A DNA stretch of 23,353 nt from the IMG/VR virus record IMGVR_UViG_3300027759_000436, positions 1 through 23,353 of that record; one strand, given 5' to 3'. Source of the DNA: a virus. The position numbers were made by a program, and so were the translations under genes. The notes below the pieces were generated by a model. It was not told the DNA's origin and did not search any database. It saw only the letters and a program-made list of their open reading frames with translations. Below are positions 1-6,010 of the stretch, in pieces. Numbering within the stretch: the first letter of the stretch is position 1; every line of letters begins with the position of its first letter.

Positions 1-14
1 GTAAGGAATGCAGG

Positions 15-332
15 ATGAATACAATGAATTTTCGTTTAAAAGAAATAGCGATGTGCCAAGCATTAGAGAGTTATCAGGCACCAGCCAATTTTCGTTCCAC
101 TTATAAGGCAGTACCAATTGCTTTATATGAAGAAGTGAAACGGTTTATTGATTTTACCAAGTATTATGTTTGTTTTCGTGGTCCCCGCTTTAATGGTAGT
201 TATTCTACCCGTAAGCGTGATGCTTATGCTTTTGATGTATACCAGCGTAGCGACCGTGATACCAGAGAAATTCGTATTGAGCGTGATGCCTTTAATCGTG
301 GTGTCCGTTGGGCAAATAATAGGAGTCATTAA
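15..332 (+). CDS. hypothetical phage protein
   Basis: This is a 105-residue protein of unknown function. It is soluble, rich in Arg, Tyr and Phe, has a basic C-terminal half and shows no signal peptide or membrane segment. The start at 15 is chosen because AAGGA (3-7) lies 7 bases upstream; a second ATG at 24 is possible. It ends two bases before the next start, so it is the first visible gene of a run of small co-transcribed genes. I recognise no domain. The regular codon use and the Shine-Dalgarno site make it a convincing gene. Confidence 0.75.
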   Translation: MNTMNFRLKEIAMCQALESYQAPANFRSTYKAVPIALYEEVKRFIDFTKYYVCFRGPRFNGSYSTRKRDAYAFDVYQRSDRDTREIRIERDAFNRGVRWANNRSH

Positions 333-334
333 TT

Positions 335-523
335 ATGACACAAAGCGAATTGATTAAAAAGTTAGAACAGGCACAAAGCCTGCTTTCGGATGTTTATCAT
401 TGGGCAGATACCAAAGGTGCTGGTGAATTGAAGGTAAGTGCTCATGTTGCATCTTTGATGAGTTGTGCTGATGACTGTATTATTGAAACGATTGACTATT
501 TAACAGGTGAAAATGATGAATAA
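335..523 (+). CDS. small hypothetical phage protein
   Basis: This 62-residue acidic protein is probably all helical, with Leu/Ala-rich stretches over residues 5-35, two cysteines near residues 44 and 48, and an acidic C-terminus. The ribosome site AGGAG at 321-325 sits inside the end of the preceding gene, 9 bases before the ATG. Its 3' end overlaps the next gene by a few bases, suggesting translational coupling. No family is recognised and no function can be given. Confidence 0.7.
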   Translation: MTQSELIKKLEQAQSLLSDVYHWADTKGAGELKVSAHVASLMSCADDCIIETIDYLTGENDE

Positions 524-707
524 TGTATATATTGTAAAATCTGGTCAATTGGTAGATTTTAGTGGATGGGAATGGTTGAATCTCCGAGCTTTTACTGATT
601 ATGATAAGGCAGAAGAATTTATGTGGTCAGTTGAAAAACAGATTAAACCAGAAGATTTAGGTGAAAAAGAAGATGTGCATATTGAAACATTAACATTAGA
701 GGTGTAA
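516..707 (+). CDS. small hypothetical phage protein
   Basis: This is a protein of about 64 residues of unknown function, with an N-terminal beta-like stretch (NNVYIVKSG) and an acidic helical C-terminus. The reading frame opens at GTG 507. The ATG at 516 is preferred because AGGTGA (505-510) precedes it by five bases; the ATG at 513 is equally in frame. It overlaps the end of the previous gene and stops one base before the next start, which fits coupled translation in an operon. Confidence 0.65.
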   Translation: MNNVYIVKSGQLVDFSGWEWLNLRAFTDYDKAEEFMWSVEKQIKPEDLGEKEDVHIETLTLEV

Positions 708-708
708 T

Positions 709-954
709 ATGAGTGGTAATCATTTTGATGGTATGAGTGTGGACGAATTACAATCGTATTTCTCCGATTTCTATAAAGATTATTATGGTTTTCGTCCTCG
801 TTTTGCAACACCAGAACAATGGATTAATCGTGAGTGGTTGATACAAAGCATTAATGGCATCCATGATGCTTTTGATGCTATGAAGAAAACGGCAAGTGGT
901 CGTGAACAGTTGCGTGCTGAAGGTTGGCAAATTGATGAAAGTGAGTTTGTATGA
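709..954 (+). CDS. hypothetical phage protein
   Basis: This 81-residue protein of unknown function is rich in aromatic residues (YKDYYGFRPRF around residues 22-32), followed by a predicted helix. The look, with a short YGFRPR-type motif, resembles small uncharacterised proteins in T4-like phages, but I cannot assign a family. The purine-rich site GAGGTG is just upstream. The stop codon overlaps the next start (ATGA at 951-954). Confidence 0.7.
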   Translation: MSGNHFDGMSVDELQSYFSDFYKDYYGFRPRFATPEQWINREWLIQSINGIHDAFDAMKKTASGREQLRAEGWQIDESEFV

Positions 955-1124
955 GTTATGATTCAGATTTCGAAAGAGTTTACATGGTTGAATTTCAATC
1001 GGGTAGGGTTATTCATATTGGCCAATATACGGTTCAAGATGTATTGGAATATTGTGCTGATGAGCATGAAGGTGAAGTTATTAAATCAATCTATGAAGAA
1101 GTTTATAGTAAGTGGGAAGAATAA
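951..1124 (+). CDS. short hypothetical protein (57 aa)
   Basis: This 57-residue frame fills the space between two genes. It starts at an ATGA overlap with the upstream stop and ends at a TAATG overlap with the downstream start. The product begins MSYDSDFERVYMVEF and ends with a Glu-rich helix. Both overlaps, continuous frame use and the lack of any other gene here argue that it is real. No domain is recognised. Confidence 0.65.
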   Translation: MSYDSDFERVYMVEFQSGRVIHIGQYTVQDVLEYCADEHEGEVIKSIYEEVYSKWEE

Positions 1125-1414
1125 TGGCAATTAGATATTCTACCAATTGGATGGGACCAATCAGTAAACAATGGTACAATGATAGAGACCTTGAATTGTG
1201 GACTTATTCCGCAGGTCGTATTGATTGTCGTGGTGAAGGATTGGGACCATACGGTGAAGAATTATATTTGGCACCAATGCTTACCGAAGATTGGGTCAGA
1301 TTTACTAAATGGTTGAATACATTTGAAACTGATGCAATGTGGAATTTAAAAGATTTGGTTGAATTGTATGAAAGAGTAAATCCAAAAATTACTTGGGCTG
1401 AAGGATATGAATAA
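1124..1414 (+). CDS. hypothetical phage protein
   Basis: This 96-residue protein is rich in Trp and Tyr (about seven Trp), which suggests a compact folded domain, with a helical C-terminal half. The frame is open from GTG 1112, but the ATG at 1124 is preferred: it overlaps the preceding stop (TAATG) and has GGAAGA at 1115-1120. It ends in another TAATG overlap with the SWIM-finger gene, so the two are probably made together. No function can be assigned. Confidence 0.7.
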   Translation: MAIRYSTNWMGPISKQWYNDRDLELWTYSAGRIDCRGEGLGPYGEELYLAPMLTEDWVRFTKWLNTFETDAMWNLKDLVELYERVNPKITWAEGYE

Positions 1415-1803
1415 TGGGTATTAGTGCATATAAAGAAGTTACAGAATGGGATAATTCGGAGTTTGTGGTGCCGAACCATACTTATTTGTTTGATGGCAAA
1501 TCCAATATTCTGGCATATGCCAAGGCGAGCAATGATGAGTTGGTGATAATGAATAAACCAATGAAGATTGATACCCGTAGGCGTAAGTTTGAGAAGGTCA
1601 GACACCGTGCCTTGGAAGCGTTTGGTAAAACATTGGAGAGCGTGCAGGAGGCGCCCGAAGGCATTGCTGTGAAGTCCGATAGTGGTAAGACTTACTATAT
1701 TACGGAAAGTAATGGAAACTATCGGTGTAATTGCGTGGGGTTTGGTTATCGTGGAAAGTGTAAGCATATAGATGTTGCTAGGAAACAACAGTCTGGTAAA
1801 TAA
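1414..1803 (+). CDS. SWIM-type zinc-finger protein
   Basis: This 129-residue protein carries a C-terminal SWIM zinc-binding signature, C105-x-C107-x8-C116-x-H118 (CNCVGFGYRGKCKH). SWIM fingers bind zinc and usually mediate DNA or protein contacts; elsewhere they occur next to helicase or transposase domains. Here the finger follows a basic, Arg/Lys-rich segment (residues 51-66, KIDTRRRKFEKVRHRA), consistent with nucleic-acid binding. The N-terminal half is unknown. The gene overlaps the upstream stop by one base and closes the first operon, with a promoter following directly. The finger assignment is firm on spacing; the biological role is not known. Confidence 0.75.
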   Translation: MGISAYKEVTEWDNSEFVVPNHTYLFDGKSNILAYAKASNDELVIMNKPMKIDTRRRKFEKVRHRALEAFGKTLESVQEAPEGIAVKSDSGKTYYITESNGNYRCNCVGFGYRGKCKHIDVARKQQSGK

Positions 1804-1806
1804 TGC

Positions 1807-1834
1807 TTGTGGTATTCTGTGGTTCGTGTATAAT
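1807..1834 (+). promoter_or_regulatory. sigma70-like promoter P1
   Basis: TTGTGG (1807-1812) and TATAAT (1829-1834) are separated by 16 bases. The -10 lies in the motif TGTATAATGG, shared with the sites at 3028-3055 and 5856-5883. It sits in the gap behind the SWIM gene and just before the AAA ATPase gene. The -35 is weak, so this relies mainly on the repeated -10 module. Confidence 0.6.
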
Positions 1835-1860
1835 GGTTGTTTTAGTGAGTGAGGAATAAT

Positions 1861-2733
1861 ATGTCAGAAATTAAATATGTTAATGGAAAATACACCGCCA
1901 CAATTAATGGCAAAACCGTGAAGCGTAGCAATTTGAAGCATTTAGAATATGTCCTCAAAAAAGCAGGCAAACAATCTGTATCAGAACCAACACAATCAAA
2001 ATTTACAATCAACCAACGATTTGGTTTTTTATCTGATATGATTGTAATGCTTGCCAAAGGTGACCAACCCTCCGTTGTAGTAACGGGACCTGGTGGTTTG
2101 GGCAAATCTCATACAGTTACCACTACATTGAGAAAAGCTGGACTCAAAGATATGTCCATTCTTGATGACTATGAGATTGGCGCCCAAGTACCAAAAAATG
2201 CGTTTGTTGTAATTAAAGGTTATTCTACACCTAAAGGTTTGTATCGTACCTTGTATGAGAACCGTAATTCAATTATTGTATTTGATGATTGTGATTCAGT
2301 ATTAAAAGATCCTGTATCATTGAACATATTGAAAGGTGCTTTAGATTCTTACTCAAAGCGTATCATTTCATGGCGTGCAGATATTAAAGATGAAGATTTA
2401 CCGACCTCATTTGAATTTAAAGGTCGTGTGGTGTTTATCTCTAATATGTCCTCATCACAATTAGACCAAGCAATCATTTCACGGTCTATGTCAGTTGATG
2501 TGACAATGACAGCAACACAAAAAGTAGAGCGTATGCGTTTCTTGGTGAAAGAAAAAGATTTCATGCCTGATTTTGATTTGGTTGCAAAGAATGATGCTTT
2601 GAATTTGATTGCCAAGTTGGTTGACAATGTAAAAGAATTATCTTTGCGGACTTTGATTCAAGTAACCAAGATTCGTAAATCTAATCCTAATAATAATTGG
2701 AAAGAATTGGCAGAATATGCCATTTGTGGATAA
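1861..2733 (+). CDS. AAA-type ATPase
   Basis: This 290-residue P-loop ATPase has Walker A GPGGLGKS at residues 76-83, Walker B IIVFDDCD at 138-145, a sensor-1-like FISN at 192-195 and a candidate arginine finger at R208, so the core AAA fold is complete. An N-terminal segment of about 45 residues (VNGKYTATINGKTVKRSN) and a C-terminal helical lid flank it. Such ATPases remodel proteins or nucleic acids; the substrate is not evident. The frame is open from GTG 1849, but ATG 1861 is preferred because GAGGAA (1851-1856) precedes it. Promoter P1 lies directly upstream. A second AAA ATPase follows one gene later, and the two might act in the same process. Confidence 0.85.
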   Translation: MSEIKYVNGKYTATINGKTVKRSNLKHLEYVLKKAGKQSVSEPTQSKFTINQRFGFLSDMIVMLAKGDQPSVVVTGPGGLGKSHTVTTTLRKAGLKDMSILDDYEIGAQVPKNAFVVIKGYSTPKGLYRTLYENRNSIIVFDDCDSVLKDPVSLNILKGALDSYSKRIISWRADIKDEDLPTSFEFKGRVVFISNMSSSQLDQAIISRSMSVDVTMTATQKVERMRFLVKEKDFMPDFDLVAKNDALNLIAKLVDNVKELSLRTLIQVTKIRKSNPNNNWKELAEYAICG

Positions 2734-2734
2734 T

Positions 2735-3004
2735 ATGAAAACTAGAAAATACTCAAAGACTGTAAAAGATTGGTTTAATAATTTCAAATCTTGTTATGGC
2801 AATCCGTCTATTAAAGATGAAGCAGAAAGTTTTTATAATGCTGGGTTCGATGATGGTGCAGGTTGTATGTGTAGTGCCATGAGAGAAGCAGGAGTACCAT
2901 TAGATAAAATCATTGAGGTGTATTCAAAGTTTGATCCTAAAGGTGAATCGATTAGTTATGGTATGATTATGGAAGATTGGGCAGATGAGGAATGTGTTGC
3001 TTGA
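2735..3004 (+). CDS. hypothetical phage protein
   Basis: This is an 89-residue soluble protein of unknown function. It contains the segment FYNAGFDDGAGCMCSAMREAG, a helix-rich region with two close cysteines (CMC), and an acidic C-terminus. The ATG at 2735 directly follows the ATPase stop; an earlier in-frame ATG at 2717 lies inside the ATPase gene and lacks a better ribosome site. It lies between two AAA ATPase genes and could be an accessory protein to either, but only position suggests this. Confidence 0.7.
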   Translation: MKTRKYSKTVKDWFNNFKSCYGNPSIKDEAESFYNAGFDDGAGCMCSAMREAGVPLDKIIEVYSKFDPKGESISYGMIMEDWADEECVA

Positions 3005-3027
3005 AAACAACGGACTGAAAATATTTC

Positions 3028-3055
3028 TTGACTTATGGTGCGGTACCTGTATAAT
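3028..3055 (+). promoter_or_regulatory. sigma70-like promoter P2
   Basis: TTGACT (3028-3033), a 16-base spacer and TATAAT (3050-3055) form a strong sigma70-type promoter. GGTAC occurs on both sides of the -10 (3042-3046 and 3056-3060). The stretch GGTACCTGTATAATGGTA is identical to that of the promoter at 5856-5883. It lies 35 bases before the CobS-like ATPase gene. Confidence 0.8.
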
Positions 3056-3089
3056 GGTACATTAAATATGATTATTGTGAAAGGCGTAT

Positions 3090-4256
3090 ATGGCAGATTT
3101 AAATAAAAACGGCATTGCTTTTGTGCAGGCTGCTGAAAAGATTTTTGGTGTTGGTGCAGTATTGACCAGAGATGGTATCGCTCACGTGGTGAGTGAAACT
3201 GGCGTACCATATCCATATTGGTTTGTTACCAAAACAGAATATCGTAATGGTCCCCGTGGTGAGTATTTGTTGCCTAATATTGGCACCAAGAAAACAGCCA
3301 AAGCATCGGCACCTGTAGTAGAAGAAGAATTAGAAGTTGCGCTTCAGGCTCAAGTGTTAGAATTCCGTCAACCAAAAATGATTGATGAATCTGATTCTGC
3401 CGTGCCTGCTAAATGGCCTGATTATGTGCCATTTGGTTTCTATAAAGATATGAAGAATATCATTAATAGCAAGGCATTCTATCCTGTATTCGTTACTGGT
3501 TTATCAGGCAACGGCAAGACCTTGATGGTTGAGCAAGTGTGTGCTGAATTGAATCGTGAGTGTATTCGTGTGAATATCTCCATTGAAACAGATGAAACCG
3601 ACCTACTTGGTGGTCCTACTCTTATCAATGGTAATGTGGTCAATCGTGATGGTCCGGTTCTTCAGGCGATGAAGAAAGGTGCCGTATTGTTGATTGACGA
3701 AGTAGACCGTGGTTCTAATAAGTTGATGTGTTTGCAAGGCATTCTTGAAGGCAAACCATACTACAATAAGAAAACTGGTGAAGTGGTAACACCTGCCAAT
3801 GGTTTCACAGTAGTAGCAACGGCAAATACCAAAGGTCGTGGTAGTGAAGAAGGTCGTTATCTATCGCAAGTGCTTGACGATGCTTTCTTAGAAAGATTCC
3901 CAATCACCGTAGAACAGGAATATCCTGATGCCAAAACTGAGAAGAAAATTCTTACACCGTTAATTGACGATAAAGAATTTGTTGAGAACCTTTGCCAATG
4001 GGCAGATGTGGTTCGCCAGACTTTTGACCAAGGTGCTACTGACGAGATTATCTCTACTCGCCGATTGGTACATATTGCCAAAGCGTATGGAATTTTCAAA
4101 GACCGCATGAAAGCAATTACATTGTGCGTGAATCGTTTTGATGCCGAAACAAAAATGGCATTTTTAGATTTGTATTCAAAAGTGGATGCTACTGTCGAAT
4201 CACCAGCGAATACAAGTACCACAGTTGCAAGTGCCGAAACACCGGTACAACAATAG
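3090..4256 (+). CDS. CobS/MoxR-like AAA ATPase
   Basis: This is a 388-residue AAA+ ATPase of the CobS/MoxR type, often annotated cobS in T4-like and cyanophage genomes. Walker A is GLSGNGKT (137-144) and Walker B VLLIDEVD (199-206). The stretch ATANTKGRGSEEG is typical of the sensor-1 region of this family, and LDDAFLERF supplies the arginine-finger region. A separate N-terminal domain (residues 1-68) and an Ala/Pro/Glu linker precede the ATPase core. Cellular CobS is a cobalt-chelatase subunit, but phage versions stand without CobT or CobN, so a protein-remodelling role is more likely than cobalamin synthesis. The C-terminus is low-complexity Ser/Thr/Val. AAGG precedes the start and promoter P2 lies just upstream. 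Confidence 0.88.
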   Translation: MADLNKNGIAFVQAAEKIFGVGAVLTRDGIAHVVSETGVPYPYWFVTKTEYRNGPRGEYLLPNIGTKKTAKASAPVVEEELEVALQAQVLEFRQPKMIDESDSAVPAKWPDYVPFGFYKDMKNIINSKAFYPVFVTGLSGNGKTLMVEQVCAELNRECIRVNISIETDETDLLGGPTLINGNVVNRDGPVLQAMKKGAVLLIDEVDRGSNKLMCLQGILEGKPYYNKKTGEVVTPANGFTVVATANTKGRGSEEGRYLSQVLDDAFLERFPITVEQEYPDAKTEKKILTPLIDDKEFVENLCQWADVVRQTFDQGATDEIISTRRLVHIAKAYGIFKDRMKAITLCVNRFDAETKMAFLDLYSKVDATVESPANTSTTVASAETPVQQ

Positions 4257-4267
4257 TGGTAAACAAC

Positions 4268-4297
4268 CAAGGACTGGTTGCCAACCAACCGTCCTTG
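4268..4297 (+). terminator. GC-rich hairpin behind the CobS-like gene
   Basis: CAAGGAC (4268-4274) pairs with GTCCTTG (4291-4297), and GGTTG (4276-4280) with CAACC (4286-4290), leaving one bulged T and a five-base loop. This 12-bp hairpin begins 12 bases after the stop codon. It is not followed by a clear T run, so termination would be weak or factor-assisted. It also covers the -35 of the next promoter. Confidence 0.5.
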
Positions 4298-4306
4298 TGT
4301 TACAAT
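4278..4306 (+). promoter_or_regulatory. sigma70-like promoter P3
   Basis: TTGCCA (4278-4283), a 17-base spacer and TACAAT (4301-4306) followed by GG resemble the other promoters of this region. It would serve the winged-helix-like gene at 4361. The -35 lies in the loop and arm of the hairpin at 4268-4297. Confidence 0.5.
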
Positions 4307-4360
4307 GGCAGTTCAAGTAGTATTTTATATTATGTTTAATTTGATTAGGAGTATTATACA

Positions 4361-4702
4361 ATGGCATTAACAGTTCGCAAAGGCAAAATCAACCGTCATG
4401 AAAAAATTACCCAAGTATTATTGAGTGGTAAGCCTGTTTCACCAGACGAAATCATGGCTGTGTTTAAAGGCACAGACCAAGAGAGCGTGCTGTACCGCCT
4501 CTCGACCAACATCTATAACATTCGTAAAGATGGTGGTATTGTGAAAGTTATTAAATCTGGCCGTAAGGTGACAGGTTATCAGTTGGTTAACTTCACAGAG
4601 TTCGACAAGAACGGCCGTTACCAAGGCAAAACAGTTGCTAAGGCATCACCTGCACCTGTTGCTTCAGTAAAACCCGCAACAGTCCAACCTGTTACAGCGT
4701 AA
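4361..4702 (+). CDS. winged-helix-like DNA-binding protein (predicted)
   Basis: This is a 113-residue basic protein. Residues 7-75 read like a winged-helix domain: a helix (HEKITQVLLSGKPVSPDEI), a second helix ending in LYRLSTNIYNIRKDGG, then a beta wing (IVKVIKSGRKVTGYQLVN). This pattern is common in small phage and archaeal DNA-binding proteins. The last 25 residues are low-complexity Ala/Pro/Val/Thr, as at the end of the upstream ATPase. AGGAG at 4347-4351 supports the start. It has its own promoter and lies amid promoters that share a motif, so a regulatory role is possible. The fold call is by pattern only. Confidence 0.7.
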   Translation: MALTVRKGKINRHEKITQVLLSGKPVSPDEIMAVFKGTDQESVLYRLSTNIYNIRKDGGIVKVIKSGRKVTGYQLVNFTEFDKNGRYQGKTVAKASPAPVASVKPATVQPVTA

Positions 4703-4709
4703 GAAGTAA

Positions 4710-4816
4710 AATATGGCCCCTCGGGAGAGGCCGCCATATTGAAGCATTTACCCGAACCGATTATTCTGGTAGCAAGGCGAAACGCCGGTAAGTGCTTCAA
4801 TATGGTGTGTACCATA
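4710..4816 (+). ncRNA. structured RNA of unknown class
   Basis: Several helices pack into about 107 bases between two genes. Hairpin 1 pairs AATATGGC (4710-4717) with GCCATATT (4733-4740), with an inner CCTC/GAGG stem capped by GGGA. The central helix pairs 4734-4752 with 4787-4805, 18 of 19 as Watson-Crick pairs plus one U-G pair. It encloses GGCG-AAA-CGCC (4776-4786) and a short ACCG/TGGT stem. Hairpin 3 is TATGGT-GTGT-ACCATA (4801-4816). Hairpins 1 and 3 compete with the ends of the central helix, so two folds are possible. The U-G pair would be A-C on the other strand, which favours + strand RNA. It matches no class I know. Confidence 0.7.
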
Positions 4817-4850
4817 GTGTGAGTATTATATTTTATATTATGAGGATGTT

Positions 4851-5327
4851 ATGAAGAAATCTCAAGTCAAACGTATTACAGGTTTTTCTGATTATGGTGT
4901 TACTAAAGATGGTCAAGTTATTTCTTATCGTAGAAATTCTGAAGGTGTTGCTCTAACACCATCCACAAGCAATGGTTACGAAAAGGTATCTTTGCAAGGC
5001 AAGAAAGGCAAAGGAAACTTTCAGGTGCACCGATTGGTTGCTATGATGTTCTTGCGTAAGAAAAAGAATTGCAATATTGTCAATCACATTGATGGTGATA
5101 AGTTAAACAATAAATTCAGCAATTTGGAATGGACTACTCGTAGTGGTAACGCACAACATTATGAAAAGACTATTGCACCAAAATACAAAGCAGACCGAAA
5201 GCAGAAAAAACATGATGACTTGACAACAAGATTATCTATCATTTCTTATGCTCAAAGTGCTTGCACATCCAATCCTGAATTGTTCCAATCTATCGTTGCA
5301 ACAGCTTTACATGGCGTAAAGTTTTAA
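4851..5327 (+). CDS. NUMOD4/HNH homing endonuclease
   Basis: This 158-residue protein has an N-terminal NUMOD4-like segment (ITGFSDYGVTKDGQVISYRR, residues 9-28). An HNH_3 nuclease domain follows, with the features VHRLVA, VNHIDGDKLNN, NLEWTT and a closing GNAQHY. Such enzymes cut one DNA site and spread their gene by homing. This copy is free-standing: no intron core or interrupted gene can be seen around it. AGGA at 4843-4846 supports the start. It follows a structured RNA directly, so that RNA may control its translation or have moved with it. The catalytic His and Asn residues appear intact. Confidence 0.88.
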   Translation: MKKSQVKRITGFSDYGVTKDGQVISYRRNSEGVALTPSTSNGYEKVSLQGKKGKGNFQVHRLVAMMFLRKKKNCNIVNHIDGDKLNNKFSNLEWTTRSGNAQHYEKTIAPKYKADRKQKKHDDLTTRLSIISYAQSACTSNPELFQSIVATALHGVKF

Positions 5328-5329
5328 TC

Positions 5330-5548
5330 ATGGACTGGATTCTAGTTTTTTACCTCAATACTCCATTGAATTATCAAGTCCATTCGGACTATAAATTGAG
5401 AGAAGATTGCCTTTCTAAGGCAATTTACTACAATGGAGTTTTCAATACAGTTGATACAAAATTGGTTGCAGTTTGTAAACCAAAAGAGTTCAAACAGTAT
5501 GCAAAGAATCAAAACAAATTAATATATAAAACATATACGGTGAGATAA
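5330..5548 (+). CDS. small hypothetical protein
   Basis: This 72-residue protein of unknown function has an aromatic N-terminus (MDWILVFYLNTPLNY) and a basic Lys/Tyr-rich C-terminus. It begins two bases after the endonuclease stop with no clear ribosome site, so translation is probably coupled. It ends in a TAATG overlap with the next small gene. The N-terminal hydrophobic stretch is too short for a convincing membrane helix. Confidence 0.6.
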   Translation: MDWILVFYLNTPLNYQVHSDYKLREDCLSKAIYYNGVFNTVDTKLVAVCKPKEFKQYAKNQNKLIYKTYTVR

Positions 5549-5637
5549 TGAAAACTTTTATTGTTGGTATTATTATAATTGCCATTATTGCTTTTTTAGC
5601 ATGGACTTCAATGAAGCTCAATCAATCAGGAAAATAG
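5548..5637 (+). CDS. 29-residue single-pass membrane peptide
   Basis: The frame encodes 29 residues: a Lys, then a hydrophobic run (FIVGIIIIAIIAFLAW, residues 4-19), then a polar tail ending in Lys. This is the layout of a one-pass inner-membrane peptide. The start overlaps the previous stop (TAATG) and GGTGAG lies just upstream. Phages often encode such peptides near lysis or host-takeover genes; nothing here points to a specific role. Confidence 0.55.
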   Translation: MKTFIVGIIIIAIIAFLAWTSMKLNQSGK

Positions 5638-5819
5638 TAGTGTCCATTATTCTTTTAATATTCTGTATTGCTTGTGCCTTTGGAGCTGGTCGTGAGTATG
5701 AGTCCAAAGGCACCTTAGAACACTCACCAGGAGCGCTTGGATTGCTTCTGGTTTGTTCTTTGGTACTAGGTCTCATCGTCATTGGTATACTCTCTCCTAC
5801 AACGATTTGGTTAGACTAA
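5601..5819 (+). CDS. small membrane protein, two predicted helices
   Basis: This is a 72-residue membrane protein with two hydrophobic segments (about residues 12-30 and 45-65) separated by a polar loop containing REYESKG. The ATG at 5601 lies inside the preceding peptide gene and has no good ribosome site. GTG at 5640 (residue 14) has AGGA eight bases upstream and may be the true start. Function is unknown. The gene is followed by a short hairpin and promoter P4. Confidence 0.6.
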   Translation: MDFNEAQSIRKIVVSIILLIFCIACAFGAGREYESKGTLEHSPGALGLLLVCSLVLGLIVIGILSPTTIWLD

Positions 5820-5822
5820 ACC

Positions 5823-5840
5823 TGTTGTATCCATGCAACA
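5823..5840 (+). other. small hairpin behind the membrane gene
   Basis: TGTTGTA (5823-5829) pairs with TGCAACA (5834-5840), including one U-G pair, around a TCCA loop. It starts just after the stop codon at 5817-5819. No T run follows, so it may protect a 3' end rather than end transcription. Confidence 0.35.
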
Positions 5841-5855
5841 AACATCAAATAACGC

Positions 5856-5883
5856 TTGCAATCCACCGTGGTACCTGTATAAT
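5856..5883 (+). promoter_or_regulatory. sigma70-like promoter P4
   Basis: TTGCAA (5856-5861), a 16-base spacer and TATAAT (5878-5883) make up the site. The surrounding GGTACCTGTATAATGGTA is identical to that in promoter P2. Transcription should start near 5890, immediately before the folded leader. Confidence 0.75.
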
Positions 5884-5893
5884 GGTATTTTAA

Positions 5894-5946
5894 AGGTTGT
5901 AATAGGGACGGGCGTTCCTTCTGGCACCATGAGACCAGTAAAACCT
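5894..5946 (+). ncRNA. three-way-junction leader, riboswitch-like
   Basis: AGGTT (5894-5898) pairs with AACCT (5942-5946). The two enclose the hairpins GGGAC-GGGC-GTTCC (5905-5918) and CTGG...CCAG (5921-5938). The fold begins just downstream of promoter P4 and precedes a terminator-like hairpin and a start codon, the usual order of a riboswitch or attenuator. The stems are short and the sequence matches no class I recognise. Confidence 0.45.
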
Positions 5947-5957
5947 GCATGAGTTTT

Positions 5958-5995
5958 TGCTAGTGATACTCTTGAAACAAAACTAGCATTTTTTT
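5958..5995 (+). terminator. terminator-like hairpin ahead of the WYL_2 gene
   Basis: TGCTAGT (5958-5964) pairs with ACTAGCA (5982-5988) around a 17-base loop, followed at once by seven T residues (5989-5995). It has the form of an intrinsic terminator with a weak seven-pair stem. It lies between promoter P4 and the start at 6011, so it could limit read-through into that gene. Confidence 0.55.
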
Positions 5996-6010
5996 ATTAT
6001 GGAGAATATT

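Noticed and set aside
1204-1788. 194-codon minus-strand frame across the SWIM and neighbouring genes
   Set aside because: It runs antisense to two well-supported coupled genes, has no ribosome site and reads as low-quality protein.
3857-4288. 143-codon minus-strand frame over the CobS-like gene
   Set aside because: It is a shadow of the conserved ATPase gene, and no gene on the minus strand is supported elsewhere in the window.
4734-4805. tRNA or hammerhead ribozyme in the long inverted repeat
   Set aside because: There is no T-loop consensus, anticodon arm or CCA-type acceptor on either strand. The GAAA and CTGGTAG pieces do not give the hammerhead core CTGATGA in correct order with the stems.
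4703-5330. Group I intron hosting the HNH gene
   Set aside because: No interrupted gene can be rejoined across this region and no recognisable P7/G-binding core was seen. The genes on both sides are complete.
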